Below, piece by piece: positions 10,635 to 22,222 of a stretch of 64,000 bases of DNA; position 1 is the first letter of the stretch; each line of letters opens with the position of its first letter. The stretch is from contig NC_012870.2 in assembly GCF_000003195.3 (NCBI RefSeq), forward strand, positions 37,540,377 to 37,604,376. Direction: 5' to 3'. Below the pieces are notes generated by a model. The model saw nothing but the letters and a program-made list of their open reading frames with translations. It had not been told where the DNA came from and made no database searches. The position numbers were made by a program, and so were the translations under genes. This stretch comes from Sorghum bicolor. Lineage: Eukaryota > Streptophyta > Magnoliopsida > Poales > Poaceae.

Positions 10635-11588
10635 AAAACACCTCATTGTAGCATTTCACCAGGATAAGTATTCCAGGTATCGTTATTAATAATTTTTGCT
10701 CAAGGGATCTTAAGAAGATGAAATTAAATCAAGGGGCAAAATCTATCAAGGCATAGACTACAGATAAACTTGCAAGAACATGATTACTAATGAGAAACTC
10801 ATCACACAGTCACATACTTTAGCAGGGGGTAAACCATAAAGATAATGATAATGAATTATAAGTTCATGGGTAGATAGCACAGCGATTAGAAAATAGACTA
10901 CTCCTCATATATGTAGGTGATGTCGGATTAGCTAGAGAATGGATTCTAAGTTATCTACTAACTACTAAGTCATAATCTACTCTAGTTATCTACAAGATCA
11001 TATATAGCATAAAAGACTCTTCATTCATGTATAAGGAACATTGATAAAGTAAATCAGAACATCGCATGACTTACTCCACAATACCGGTTCTGCCTGTCCT
11101 ATCAACGGAGGGTGGACTATATAAGAATCAACGAAGCTGTCACTATCGCGAACTACCACACGACCCGGCCGATAGGATACATTTGTAGATAAATAACATC
11201 TAAGCACCACGCTCACATGTGATCTATCACCTAACTCGCTCGCGTCAAGAGCTAAGCGCTTTGCAAACTTCTACATAAACTCATTATCAATCATAACTAT
11301 ATCAAATATAGAACTAGAGCAAACTAAGAACATAATAATTAGAGACATAATGCAATTAGAACAAAGAATTAGAGAAAGATATGAATAATACCAATCTTTA
11401 TTACCGAAGATCCGAATCCAGAGCGTAGTGCTCTACTTCTCTAATTGCTATCTAATCAACCTCTAAACTTGAAGGATTAGGGAGTAGCTAATTCTAATTC
11501 TCTGTGGGAGAGAAGCTCTAAACCCTAACTTTGATGGCTACCTCTGAATAATGATTTCTCCTCCCCTCCTCCAGGGGCCAGGGGGTCT

Positions 11589-11600
11589 GGTTTTATAGTC
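11589..11600 (-). promoter_or_regulatory. TATA box, Athila-B LTR
   Basis: Minus-strand GACTATAAAACC followed by AGACCCCCTG. Confidence 0.55.
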
Positions 11601-12019
11601 CCCTCAAGTGAACGTGAGCCATTGGATCAAACCGACATAGATTGCATGGTTTAGATTGATCCTTTAGGTCGGTGGAGTCTTGCCCCGAAGCAGAGTCCTG
11701 TTTGGAATCCAACCCTGGGCGGGCGCCCAAGGGGGGTGGGCGGGCGCCCTGCCCCCGAGCCCGAATCCCTTCTCGTTCGTTCCCGTAGCTTCTGGACCCT
11801 TCTAGATTGAGGAAAATTGCGCGGCACGTAATTATCTCGTTGTAAACATGACATGTGGGCCTTCTCTCCATAATTCCTGATAAACCCCTGCAGAAATAGA
11901 TAAACACCAAAACTCGTGGAATTCTGTCAGATAAAACCCTAATTCTAGATGTTTGTTTCATATTGATCCCTTTTCATGTTTATTTGATTATTAATTTTAG
12001 TACTTAAGGACCGTCAACA

Positions 12020-13543
12020 AACTCCCCCAAGCTTACCCTTTGCTCGTCCCTGAGCAAACAGCTAAACTTAGACGGATCAGGAGTTGCTTCGATGTTTTCT
12101 TTCCTGACAGGCACACATGCTTTTACATAAAAATTCTTCCAGATTAAATTGAAGTGTTTTGGAGTTTAGTACCTGCACTTAAATCTTAAGTAATCGAAAT
12201 ACAAAATAGTTAAGTCAAGCACTATCCCTCCTGTTTATACTTCACCTTTGTTCCAGAGTTTTTCATAGGTTTTCAAAATAAAACTCAGAGTTCCCAGCAA
12301 TGATTCTCTCAAGTCTCTATATATGTGGTATTTGTGGATCCTTACCATAATGTCACTTACCTATAGCTAATGGAATATTTAAGTGGAGCTCATAGGAGTG
12401 GAAAACAGCTCATACATATATTGTCTAATCGAGCCATGGATCCAAAGGAACTCAGCATATAATTAAATCAAGATGTGCATGTGTGGTGGAATAAATGATA
12501 GTGATGGTGAAAATGTATAAGTGTTAATAAAACTTAGTTCTCATTGCTCCTCATATTGCTATCTCTCCTCTTCTTTGATCTTTGCTTTGGGAGAACATGG
12601 GCTCTCTTTTTTTTCAGGTGGGTAGTAGACACCCCTAATTCTACTGTCGGACAGTTGTCCGTTTTTTCCGCTCAAGTGGGCATCTTTGTACCCCTAATTC
12701 TACTTCGGACACTTGTCCATTTTTACCTCTCGTCTCACTCTTTTTCTTTCTTTTTCGAGGTTCCGGGCACTTGCGACTTTTTATTTCCTCGCATATTTTT
12801 GCATAACCCATGCCTCTTCTGCATTGAATCTTTTTAGAGAGAGAGAATAACAATATTCGGCACAGTGAGTGATAATATTTTTAGCAATTTTAATGATTGG
12901 TGATGAATGCTGTGGTAGATGTGTGCAAGTGAATATCTTAATTTAACCACATGAAAAGCTCCTAAGGGTCTACACAGCTCGACCAAACTCAATGTGAATA
13001 TAGTAAAAGATGTTATAGCGAGTATGGCTGTGGTAGGTAGTTTGTTATGCTAGGAACTCATCATGCGATTTGCAAGTTTTCAAAATAAATCTCCAGAACT
13101 TAGTGTAGTAGGAACAAGATAAACAGTAGCTCAACTTTATATCATGCCTTTCTCTTACCTAGACTTTAGTTTTATGCTTCCCAAAGATAGTAATTTTAGT
13201 TTTAGTAATTTCTGGAAGAATTCTAATATAAAAGCTAGGTACTTGTGAGCAAACAGAGCAACTGTTCATCATGCATCTTTTTGGTCTTTTTATTTTTTCT
13301 AGAGATTAAACTTAGCAGAAAAATAAAGCACACTTATCTACACACTCTTTTTATTTTGTTTTCATGTTTATTAAAATGCAGTAAATTAAAGCAAGAAAAT
13401 ATTTATTTGGTTTTCTAATTTATTTTTTTTCTTTTTAAGATAAATAAAATACTAAGACAGAATAGAATAAATAAGAAGAGCAAATAAAAACTTACTTGAT
13501 AAATTAGGGAGGAACTCCCCCAAGCTGGATGTTGACATCGGTC
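12020..13543 (-). other. Athila-B 3' noncoding region and polypurine tract
   Basis: The PPT (minus AAGCTTGGGGGAGTT) is at 12020-12034. Further in are two imperfect tandem units, each with CCCCTAATTCTACT and a palindrome (GGACAGTTGTCC 12649-12660, GGACACTTGTCC 12707-12718). No supported ORF. Confidence 0.7.
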
Positions 13544-15100
13544 TTACCCGATGTTCCAGAACCGCATCATGGTTGTGATGTTGTCGTTCATTGTTGTTGT
13601 ATTTTGTCTCAGTTCTTGCACTGCAGCAGCATGGTCCTAGTTCCATTTTTGTTGCTCTTCCAGGAGTCTTCCATGTTCTGCTTGCGTGTTCTGGATGTCG
13701 AGGAGGGTGTTGTCGGTACGAGTGAAGAAAGCACCGGCCTCTTGATAGTAGTCATTCGTGAAAGCGTAGGAGGCGTCGGAGTATCGTCCTGCATCAAATT
13801 GGGGCGGAGGTCTGGATCCTGAAGCTCCATATGGATCAGTGGAGTACCTGCCCGTATGAAAAGGCGGGTTTGTCCACTGGTGATCTTGGCTCTCCGGCCA
13901 TGTCTCTTCTGTTGGCTCTTGTGGTTGCGCATGTCGAGCCCATGGGTCTCGAAGGACTCAAGGATTGTAATCGTAATAATGTAGGTGCGCTGCTTCTTCT
14001 GGTCCAGGGTCAACTCCATACCAGGTGCGTTCTCAGTGAGTGGTTATCCTTTCAGATGTCACTCGCTGTGGAGTTCTCTGGTTCACTGGTGTTGCTGCAA
14101 TCTCAATCAAAAAGTTTTGCACAACGTAGAGGCCAAGGTTCGGGTTAGGTAACCGAATCTTGCCTTTATCATCATATAGCATATACATTATATTCCCCTC
14201 TTTCTTTAACATCCGAGCTTGTCTAAATGTGTCATAGCCATGATAAATTCTTAATTCTTCTATGAAGTTCAGTGACGAGTTTTCTAGTAAGTGAAGATTA
14301 GTGGCTAGATGAGTGATAAGTGAAGTACATCCTACTGGTCTCTGAAGACGAGGTATACTATGCCAATGTGAAACTAATAGTGTAACAGGTGAAGTGGGTA
14401 CTTTATTAATAGCAGCATATAAAAGTTGTAAATCTCCTACTCTTACTTTCCTAATATCATCACGATAGAAAAGTTTGTACCCAAGCCATTTGTGGAACAT
14501 CCTTAGAGTGGGGTGTTCCATGTCACTGGTTCGGGCTTGACTATAAAAATTATCTCTAGATATTTCTCTCCAGAACTGGTGTCTCTCAAAATTGGGTAAA
14601 TCGGAGTCAATGTTCAGGATGCATCTTGAAGAGAAACCAAGATGGTCGCTCAGCTCTCTCCAAGATAACATAATTTCCTGTTTGAACATCCGAAAAACAA
14701 TTCCCCCCTCATAGCATTGTAAAGTGCAAAGAAATTCGAGGGTGAGAAGACGAGAACCCAGCTCAGTTATGTTCCAAAAATTTGTCCAACCTAACATCTA
14801 GAAAATTAAGTCAAATTCAGTGTCCATACCTGTTTCTTGTAGTAAGGTTGGATCGATAGTAGGGGTGTGAATAAAATCCTTGTTCTTCAACTGCTGGTAG
14901 ACTTCCTTCTCCCTTCGGGTCTTCAGTCCAAGGTTTCCTATCTTGAGAAGGACCTTAACTTGCTGACCTGATGAAGATGACGGAGCTTGTGTGGGTGTTG
15001 GGTCGACGCTCATCTCTGATGGCTGTGAGGAGTGTCGGGATGAACTCCCTGTTCCATTGTTCTTGAGAGCCTTTCTTGCATTCTTCACCTTCTTAAACAT
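13544..15100 (-). pseudogene. Athila third ORF (ATHILA-type), broken
   Basis: A likely start is the Met at 15100 (MFKKVKNARKAL), preceded by TTGTTTGTAG, a possible splice acceptor. The frame is basic and Ser-rich, meets TAG at 14798-14800, and continues unchanged as MLGWTNFWNITELGSRLLTL to 14033. This RLLTLEFL-type block is the conserved core of Athila-specific proteins of unknown role. Near 14030 the frame shifts. The C-terminal part (HYYDYNP, then SRPPPQFDAGRYSDASYAFT) reads on with further stops to 13544. No signal peptide or membrane segment is obvious. It is broken by one stop, one frameshift and later stops. Confidence 0.65.
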
Positions 15101-15127
15101 CCTACAAACAACAGTTGGCAAAAACAC

Positions 15128-15808
15128 AACTAGTGGAAAAGTGTGAGATAAAATGTTAGTGGTCAGCTGTCCGGGGTGTCAGTAGTCCAGGGGTTAATCG
15201 TTCAAGACAAGTTTCTATTTTGGTAGAGCCTCTCCCTAAACAACTTTTACTTCCGCTTAGACAACAGGATCACTACTTGCTAGGTGATAATCACTCTCTC
15301 AAAAGAACTCCAACCTTCCACTCTCCTCTTTCTCTCTACTCTCTTCTCTTCACTACAAGAATAATGTTATGTTGGTAGTGGTTGGACGGTGGAAAGATGT
15401 CAGGTGAGTGGAAACATATTGGTGGATGAAATTATGTGATGGGATGTATGTGAGGTGAAGTGTATGACATGTGGGACCCAAAGAGTGTGGGTCATGCTTC
15501 TAGAAGATCAATATAAATAAATATAATGCAGGAAGATATATGAGAATTATAACTTAATTAAAATGATAATGGAAAATATTTTTGTGCCTCCACAATAATT
15601 AATAAACATGGGTTGTTACACACCACGAATATTATTTATATGGGGCTTTTTGATTATTATAATTATGCTATGAATATATATGACTAATGCAAGAATTAAT
15701 TATGCAAGAATTTAAATACGAGAAAATTAATAATGCAGGTAAATACCGATTTACCTCCCAGTGAGGGTTTGGGATTTTTAGGTCCCCCAAGCTGGACCTC
15801 CAATTCTT
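15128..15808 (-). other. Noncoding spacer between gag-protease and third ORF of Athila-B
   Basis: AT-rich, with TATA-like stretches around 15508-15530 and a pyrimidine-rich block at 15300-15360. It stands where pol should be, yet shows no RT, RNase H or integrase remnant in any frame. It could hold a promoter for the third ORF. This is weak inference. Confidence 0.5.
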
Positions 15809-17761
15809 TTAATCTTCTGAGTTACCTTCCTCCGGAGATGGTGTCTCTAGTGGTTCTTCATGAACTTCCTTCACTGTAGAGTCTCTCTTTGCTCTGGGTT
15901 TGAATGTGAAGTGTTCTTCTTGACCGTTTATGTTGAACTTGATTTCTCCTTTTCCGACATCAATGTGGGCATTGGCAGTGCTCAGAAATGGCCTTCCAAG
16001 GATGATGGACACTTTTGAGTCAGGACTCATGTCTAGTACTACGAAGTCTACTGGCACCAGGAAATCTCTGATCTTGACTAGAATGTTCTCGGCGATGCCC
16101 AACGGGTGTCGAACCGATTGATCCGCTAGTTGCAAGCACATTGATGTTGGTTCTAAAGTTGCATGCTCAAGCTTTTTGTAGACTGATGCTGGCATCACAC
16201 TGACACTTGCTCCGAGATCACAAAGTGCATTGTTGAAGTGTTGGTTTCCGATCAAGCAATCAATAGTGGGACATCCGGGGTCTTCCTTCTTTAGTGGTTT
16301 ATTGAGGATGGCCGCACTACATTCTTCTGTCAGCTTGATAACCTCAGTGGTGGGCAGTGGTCTCTTCTTGTTAAGAATATCTCTGATGTACTTTGCATAT
16401 GTAGGTACCTGTATGGCATCGAGTAGAGGTATGTTGACATATAATTTCTGAATGACCTCTACAATCTTACCAAGCTGCTCATCCGACTGCAGTCCTCTGT
16501 TTCTTCTGGGAAATGGCAAATAGTTGGTGTCGTAAAAATCTTTCCTCATTTCTCCAGTTCTTGGTGGTTGTAGCAGATCTTCTGCTTCAACTGGGCTTTC
16601 TTCTTCTATCACTGCTGGTTGCACTGGTGCTGATGTTCTTTGTTTCTCTTTTGGGTATGGTGGATCTCTGGTAGCTTTGCCTCCTCTAGTAGTTATATTC
16701 TTTACCTGCTCAATGTTAGTAGCAACAGGCAGTGCAGCAGCTAATTTTATTAATTTAAGCTCTACCCTTTTATTAAGAGTGTTTTGCTCATCAAAGGCAG
16801 TTAGTAGAAAATCCATTTTATTGTGTATATCTTTTAGAGATGATTCATTTGTATCTAGCCTTTGTTTAACTTCATCATTAATTTTGGTTTGTTGAGCAAT
16901 TATCTCTTTTAATGAAAGTTGCTTGACAGTATTACCTGAATTCATACCTTTGCTATTGGGTTGACTTGATGTTGGTTGACATTTGTATGCTGTCTCAATG
17001 GCCCTTTGATCTTCTTTGAACTTGGCCCTCTGGTCAATCCAATGGAGCAAATTTTCCATCTTAGTTGATAACGCATTTACTTCTTCTGGTATTTCTTCAG
17101 TTTGATGACAATGTTGAGCTTTATCTTGGAACCAGCTTTGATTTTCTACTATCTTATCCAAAAGTATTTCTGCCTTTCCAGTTGTAAGCTCCAAGAATGA
17201 TCCTTTAGCAGATGCATCTAGGCACTCACGAGCCTTCTAGGTTAATCCATGGTAGAAGGTTTGCATAAGTAACCACGTGGCCATTCCATGGTGAGGACAA
17301 TCTGATATGTATCCTTGAAAACGCTCCCATGCTTCTGAAATGGCTTCTGTCTTCTGCTGTTGGAAACTAACAATATTTCCTCTTAAGGCATTTGTTTTGC
17401 CTATAGGGAAAAACTTCGATAGAAAGGCATTTGACAAGTTCGTCCAGTTGTTGATGTTATCTTGATGAGTGTAGAACCACTTCCTCGCTTTTCCTTCTAG
17501 TGAGAATGGAAAAAGGCGAAGCAGTATGACGTCTTTGTCAACTCCGTTGATGTGGATTGTGCTTCCAATCTCTAAGAAATTCTGCAAGTGTGCACTGGCA
17601 TCTTCATGTGCCTTTCCACTGAATTGTGTAGCTTGTACCAAATTGATGAGGCTTGACTTGAGCTGAAACTCGGGTATTCCTTCTTCTACTGCAAATCTTG
17701 GACCGGTTGGAATGTTGTCAAGACTTGGAGCAGAGAATTCTTGCAAGGTCTTTTGTGCCAT
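15809..17761 (-). pseudogene. Athila-B gag-protease, one in-frame stop
   Basis: From Met 17761 (MAQKTLQEFSAPSLDNIPTG) the Athila capsid follows: ATQFSGKAHEDASAHLQNFL, LFPFSLEGKARKWFY, SDCPHHGMATWLLMQTFYHGL. A TAG at 17237-17239 is followed in the same frame by a long coiled-coil region and a retropepsin-like protease: the active-site block is CDLGASVSVMP and the distal block is IILGRPFLST. The protein stops at 15809-15811 just past protease, with no RT joined on. Unlike the gag pieces at 8997 and 31580, no CCHC zinc knuckle is visible. The N-terminus is shortened: a stop lies in frame just upstream, and the gag at 30587 has ~80 more residues. Confidence 0.8.
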
Positions 17762-18060
17762 AGCTTCAGCAATTGGTAGCTAGCTTCTTCTTCTCTAGAT
17801 TTCTTTGGTTCTGATGATGAAGAGTTGAATGTACCCAAAGTCAATCCTGTTATACCCTGTATAAAAATATAAACATAGAAAAACAACAGGGTGAACCTGC
17901 CAAAGCAGAGGTGCCTTGTTATGATTTCTCACTTAGTAGCTGTTTTATGCAATTATTTCTCTATAGTCTAGTCTAATATTTTATGTGAATAACCTTGATT
18001 GATTTTCTGGCTTCCCTTACCGTTCCTATTTATATGACTTATTCCTGAGACTCGTATAAA

Positions 18061-18078
18061 TCCCCGGCAACGGCGCCA
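18061..18078 (-). other. Athila-B primer binding site
   Basis: Minus strand TGGCGCCGTTGCCGGGGA, the usual Athila PBS (Asp tRNA type), eight bases from the LTR end. Confidence 0.9.
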
Positions 18079-18086
18079 GAAATGCT

Positions 18087-18372
18087 TGTTGACACTAGCT
18101 AACACCACTTAGATACTAGGTTGTCATCCCTAGCATGGCGCCAGAGTGTACAAAGGTATTTATAAATGTAAAGGCTCTCTAGCAAATAATCTATTCTATC
18201 CGCAAGCGCACAGATAAAACACCTCATTGTAGCATTTCACCAGGATAAGTATTCCAGGTATCGTTATTTATAATTTTTGCTCAAGGGATCTCAAGAAGAT
18301 GAAATTAAATCAAGGGGAAAAATCTATCAAGGCATAGACTAGAGATAAACTTGCAAGAACATGATTACTAAT
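18087..18372 (-). repeat. Athila-B 5' LTR, truncated to 286 bp
   Basis: Matches 10506-10791 with 6 differences by eye, then breaks off at ACTAATG and continues as plus-strand Athila-C DNA. U5 hairpin at 18198-18215. Confidence 0.9.
18198..18215 (-). other. U5 hairpin, Athila-B 5' LTR
   Basis: Same ATCTG/CGGAT wobble form as at 10617-10634. Confidence 0.5.
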
Positions 18373-19786
18373 GGCGCCAGATTGCTCTAAAAACCTAAAC
18401 TTGTGGGAAGAGAACTTGATGTGAAGTCTAAGTTGTTAACGGATATGATATGGGAAGGTCGAGCTGCTGTTTATCTGTTCCTAGAGATGCTAGAATTTTG
18501 GAGCATTTTATCTTTGAAAAACATGAAAATAACACATGATGAGTTCCTGTATGATGATATTTTAAATTCCTACCACAGCCATATATACATGCTTGCTAGA
18601 CTTTGAGCCACACATTTACTTTTTACTGCTTATGAGCATTGAGTGTGGTCAAGCTGTGTAGACCCTTAGGAGCTTGTCATGCAGTAAAAATCAAGATTCA
18701 CTTGCACGTTCACTCACACATGCTGCTTCTACTCCGGAAGTACGCATCCACATATATCCACTCATTTCCATCTCTAGAGCCACCCAAAAGTATTCTACTC
18801 CTAATCCGGGAGAGAATAGCCAAAAACATTCTCCTATTTCTGTTTTTCCCTGTGAAATAAATGCTCGAGTTATCTTGGTTACTACCACTTGCTATATTAT
18901 TTCAAGAGATGAGTCCTCTAGAAAAAAAAAGAGAAAAGATAAGAGGACATAAAAAGGGGCAAGTGCCCGGAACCTCAAAAGTAAAGAAAAAGTGAGACGA
19001 GAGGTAAAAAAATAGACAAGTGTCCGATAGTAGAAATAGGGGTACAAAATACCCATCTGAGAGGAAAGAAAAAGAAATATAGAGTATCTCATTCTCCTCA
19101 AACAGTTTCAAAAGAGCAAGAAAGGTATGTATCCCCTCAAAAGAGCAAAAGTAGAATTAGGCTTTCACCATTGTTATCACCATCATCACCATACACCATT
19201 CATTCGCCACACATGCACATCTTGATTTGACTTATTGACCTGTTTCTCTGGATCCATGGTTTGACTATGCAATAAATGTCTTGTAAGTATTTATACTTTA
19301 TCTCCCACCTATGAGCTCCAGATATCAAAAGCCTTATTAAAGTAGGGTGAGAGAGAAGGCAAGGTCACTATGCTTCATACCACAAATACTACATACTTTG
19401 AGAGAAGGCATATACCATCACTGCCTTGGTAAGGATCCAGAAATACCACAAAAGAGAGATCTGAGAGAGTCATACAAGGAATATCTGAGTTTTATTTGGA
19501 AAATCTACAAAAACTCCAGAGCTATAGCTGATGAAGAATAAGAGACATGGCGCTTGACTAGACCATTCTATCTTTTAACTGCTCAAGACAGAAGTGACGG
19601 TTACAAGTCCCACAGTGAAAGGTAAAATGAGTAAGTTTTAAGTCTTGACAGTTTACTCTAACTCAGAGATGAGAACTCATTTGAAAGCATGTGTACCGTC
19701 AACTTTTAAAGGCATTACAGCAGCTTCTGATCCATCACTGAGTCTATCCTTGCTCAGGGAAAAGCAAGAGGTAAGCTTGGGGGAGT
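18373..19786 (+). other. Athila-C 3' internal noncoding region and polypurine tract
   Basis: Shares blocks with Athila-B and -D 3' regions (GTGTAGACCCTTAGGAGCTT, the purine-rich block with AGACAAGTGTCC at 19014-19025, AAAGGTATGTATCCCC at about 19123). Ends with PPT AAGCTTGGGGGAGT next to LTR C. No supported ORF. Confidence 0.7.
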
Positions 19787-20829
19787 TGTTGATAGTCCTT
19801 AAATACCAAATATAATCAACAAATAAACAAAGAAAAGGATCCAAATGCAATCAACACCTAGACTTAGGGTTTTATCTGACAGAATTCCATGAGTTTTGGT
19901 GTTTGTCTATTTCTGCAGGGGGTTATTAGGAATTATGGAGGAAAGGCCCACACATCGGGTTTACATAGAGATATTAATGTGCCACGCAATTTTCCATAAC
20001 CTAAAAGAGTACAGAAGCCACGAGAACGAACGGGAGGCCGAGCGGGCCCGGGGACAGGGCGCCCGCCCTGGCTCAACAGCCAATCAGGCTGAGTCTAGTG
20101 GATCATGCTCCACCGACCTAAGGGATTAAGGAAAACCGTGCGATTAAGGTTGGTTTGATCCGACGGCCCACATTCATTTGGAAGGACTATATAAGCAGGA
20201 CCCCTGGCCCCTAGAGGAGAGGACCTCTGAAACCCTAATTCATTCATTCATCTCGGGAGAAGAAGTCTCTGATCAATCCCTAGAGCCACCGAATCAACTA
20301 GATCTCTAGTTTAGCATAGCTACATAGGATTAGAACTAGAAGGAGTCAATCTTCGATTGGTTTCCGGATCTGTCAAGAGGATTCTTGGTAATTCCTCTAC
20401 TGTTCTTCATTTGTTCATCATTGTTCTTCAATATTATGAATATGACTTTGTTCTACTTCAATATATTGATTAAGACTTTGCTCTACTTGTTTATATTTGC
20501 AATTATATCGTTCTTAGTTTATCATAGTTATATGCTTGGCTTAGTTAGATTGGAATTATATACATGTTTAGGATCGTATAGCGTTTATCCATGTGTACAG
20601 TATTATTTATCTACGATTGTACCCTATATGCCGGAACACGGGGTAGTTCGTGGTGGTGACAGCTCCATTGATTCTTATATAGTCCCTCTCCCGTGTATAG
20701 GACAGGCAGAGCAACATTATTACAGGGGAGTGATTGCTATGTTTCTCATCTTCCATGATAATATCACTATGCATGGGTGTAGTACTGTCTCGCAATGATT
20801 GCCAAGTATAATTGCAATAACTATGATAT
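19787..20829 (+). repeat. Athila LTR C, 5' portion
   Basis: TGTTGATAGTCC start after a PPT; GC motif 20057-20068; TATA 20187-20196. It is interrupted at 20829 by E6 and resumes at 28937 after the duplicated GATAT. Confidence 0.9.
20187..20196 (+). promoter_or_regulatory. TATA box, LTR C
   Basis: CTATATAAGC followed by AGGACCCCTGG, the Athila LTR core. Confidence 0.6.
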
Positions 20830-21980
20830 TGTAGCACCCGGTTTTAAGAACAAAACCAGATACACACCATATGTGAGCCTAGGATGTCAAATCTCACATA
20901 TAGCTACAAATAAGGGTAATATCCATAGACAATGCTTATATATAACGAACTTAGTATAAAAGATATAACCTTAGATAGCAAACAGCGGAAAGACACTCCG
21001 TTCTTTAGGCGAAAGCTCCAAATCTACAGGGACAAGTGACTGGTTGAGCACAAGCCTAAACTCTTTTCCAAGCTTGCAATCTGGTACCCATCTGGGACAT
21101 ACAATACAACTGTGAGGGCTACATGGCTCTGGCTTTAGCTCAGTATGAGGACCTTTTCTAGCTTGTTAGAGGTTACCCGTGTGGCGCAAATGGGGAATAG
21201 CAAACCGTGGATTCTTTTGGGTGAATCACATGGACTGACTAACGAAACCAAGCGGCCCTAACTTGTTAGACGAACCTTTGAAAGGCTTCATAGTGGACCC
21301 TGCCGGTCTTCCTTTGTAGTGGGCTAAGAGGTCGATGGGCCTCGGGCGAAAGGGTAAATGATGACTCACAGTGAAAGTGTACAACCTCTGCAGAGTGTAA
21401 AACTGATATATCAGCCGTGCTCACGGTCATGAGCGGCCTTGGACCAATACAGAATAAATGCTAACTAATGGCAAATCATTAATGTTATTATTATTAATAT
21501 GTTGTTTATGCTATTTCTTTATTCATCTTACTTGATCATGAGTTTACTATGGGACTTGACAACTTGATGCTACTCATATGCTAAAATTGTGACAACTAAA
21601 AGCTACATGCAGTTGAACCAGTGTCTAGCCTTTGAGCCTCATGAACCCTATGTTATTCTTGCTGAGTACGAGATGTACTTACGCTTGCCTTTACATTTTA
21701 TTTGGATAAAAATCCCAGATGGGTACCAGATTGCAAGCTTGGAAAAGAGTTTAGGCTTGTGCTCAACCAGTCAGTTGTCCATGTGGATTTGGCGCTTTCT
21801 CCTGAAGAACGGAGTGTCTTTCCGCTGTTTGCTATCTAAGGTTATATCTTTTATACTAAGTTCGTTATATATAAGCATTGTCTATGGATATTACCCTTAT
21901 TTGTAGCTATATGTGAGATTTGACATCCTGGGCTCACATATGGTGTGTATCTGGTTTTGTTCTAAAAACCGGGTGCTACA
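20830..21980 (+). repeat. E6 5' LTR, rearranged: 268-bp inverted arms
   Basis: 20830-21097 is the reverse complement of 21713-21980, with 8 mismatches and no net gap by my count. The part 21092-21980 matches 28044-28931 of the 3' LTR. The first ~2 kb of the 3' LTR (26073-28040), including the GC-rich presumed promoter, has no counterpart here. Both ends read TGTAGCACCC/GGGTGCTACA. Confidence 0.9.
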
Positions 21981-21983
21981 AAG

Positions 21984-21995
21984 TGGTATTAAAGC
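21984..21995 (+). other. E6 primer binding site
   Basis: TGGTATTAAAGC three bases past the LTR. It is close to the initiator Met tRNA form TGGTATCAGAGC used by chromoviruses, with two changes. Confidence 0.75.
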
Positions 21996-22222
21996 AATGC
22001 TGACTGTAGGACGCAAGCCTAGATAGTAATGGTCATTTTAGCCATCTTTGCTTCACTACATTCATTCTTACTATCTCACCCTTGCTATTTGCTAAAACTC
22101 TTATGCTTCTATCATCTAATTCTATTATAAAATTATTGCTTCTATTCAAACTTACTCTTGATCTAATTCCATAGAAGGTTTGTAACGAAAAGATTGCTCG
22201 CAGCAACTCTGGGAGACCATGC

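Larger units (their letters stand above)
10506..12019 (-). repeat. Athila-B 3' LTR (1514 bp)
   Basis: + strand TGTTGACACTAG...GACCGTCAACA, followed by the PPT complement. Paired GC motifs at 11717-11728 and 11738-11749, TATA on the minus strand at 11589-11600 (GACTATAAAACC). Confidence 0.9.
10506..18372 (-). mobile_element. Athila-B: pol-less Athila element, right end truncated
   Basis: In element order (right to left): truncated 5' LTR (18372-18087), PBS, gag-protease, an AT-rich spacer, a third ORF with Athila-type sequence, 3' noncoding DNA, PPT and complete 3' LTR (12019-10506). No RT, RNase H or integrase is present between protease and the third ORF, so it depended on enzymes from a relative. 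Over the shared 286 bases the LTRs differ at 6 positions by my count. The left flank 10501-10505 is CTGTC. No right-hand copy exists because the right LTR is cut. Confidence 0.85.

Noticed and set aside
20830..21980. A separate foldback or Mutator-like DNA transposon with 268-bp terminal inverted repeats
   Set aside because: It is directly followed by a Met-type PBS, its right part matches the LTR at 28044-28931, and the target duplication (GATAT) brackets 20830-28931 as a whole, not 20830-21980.
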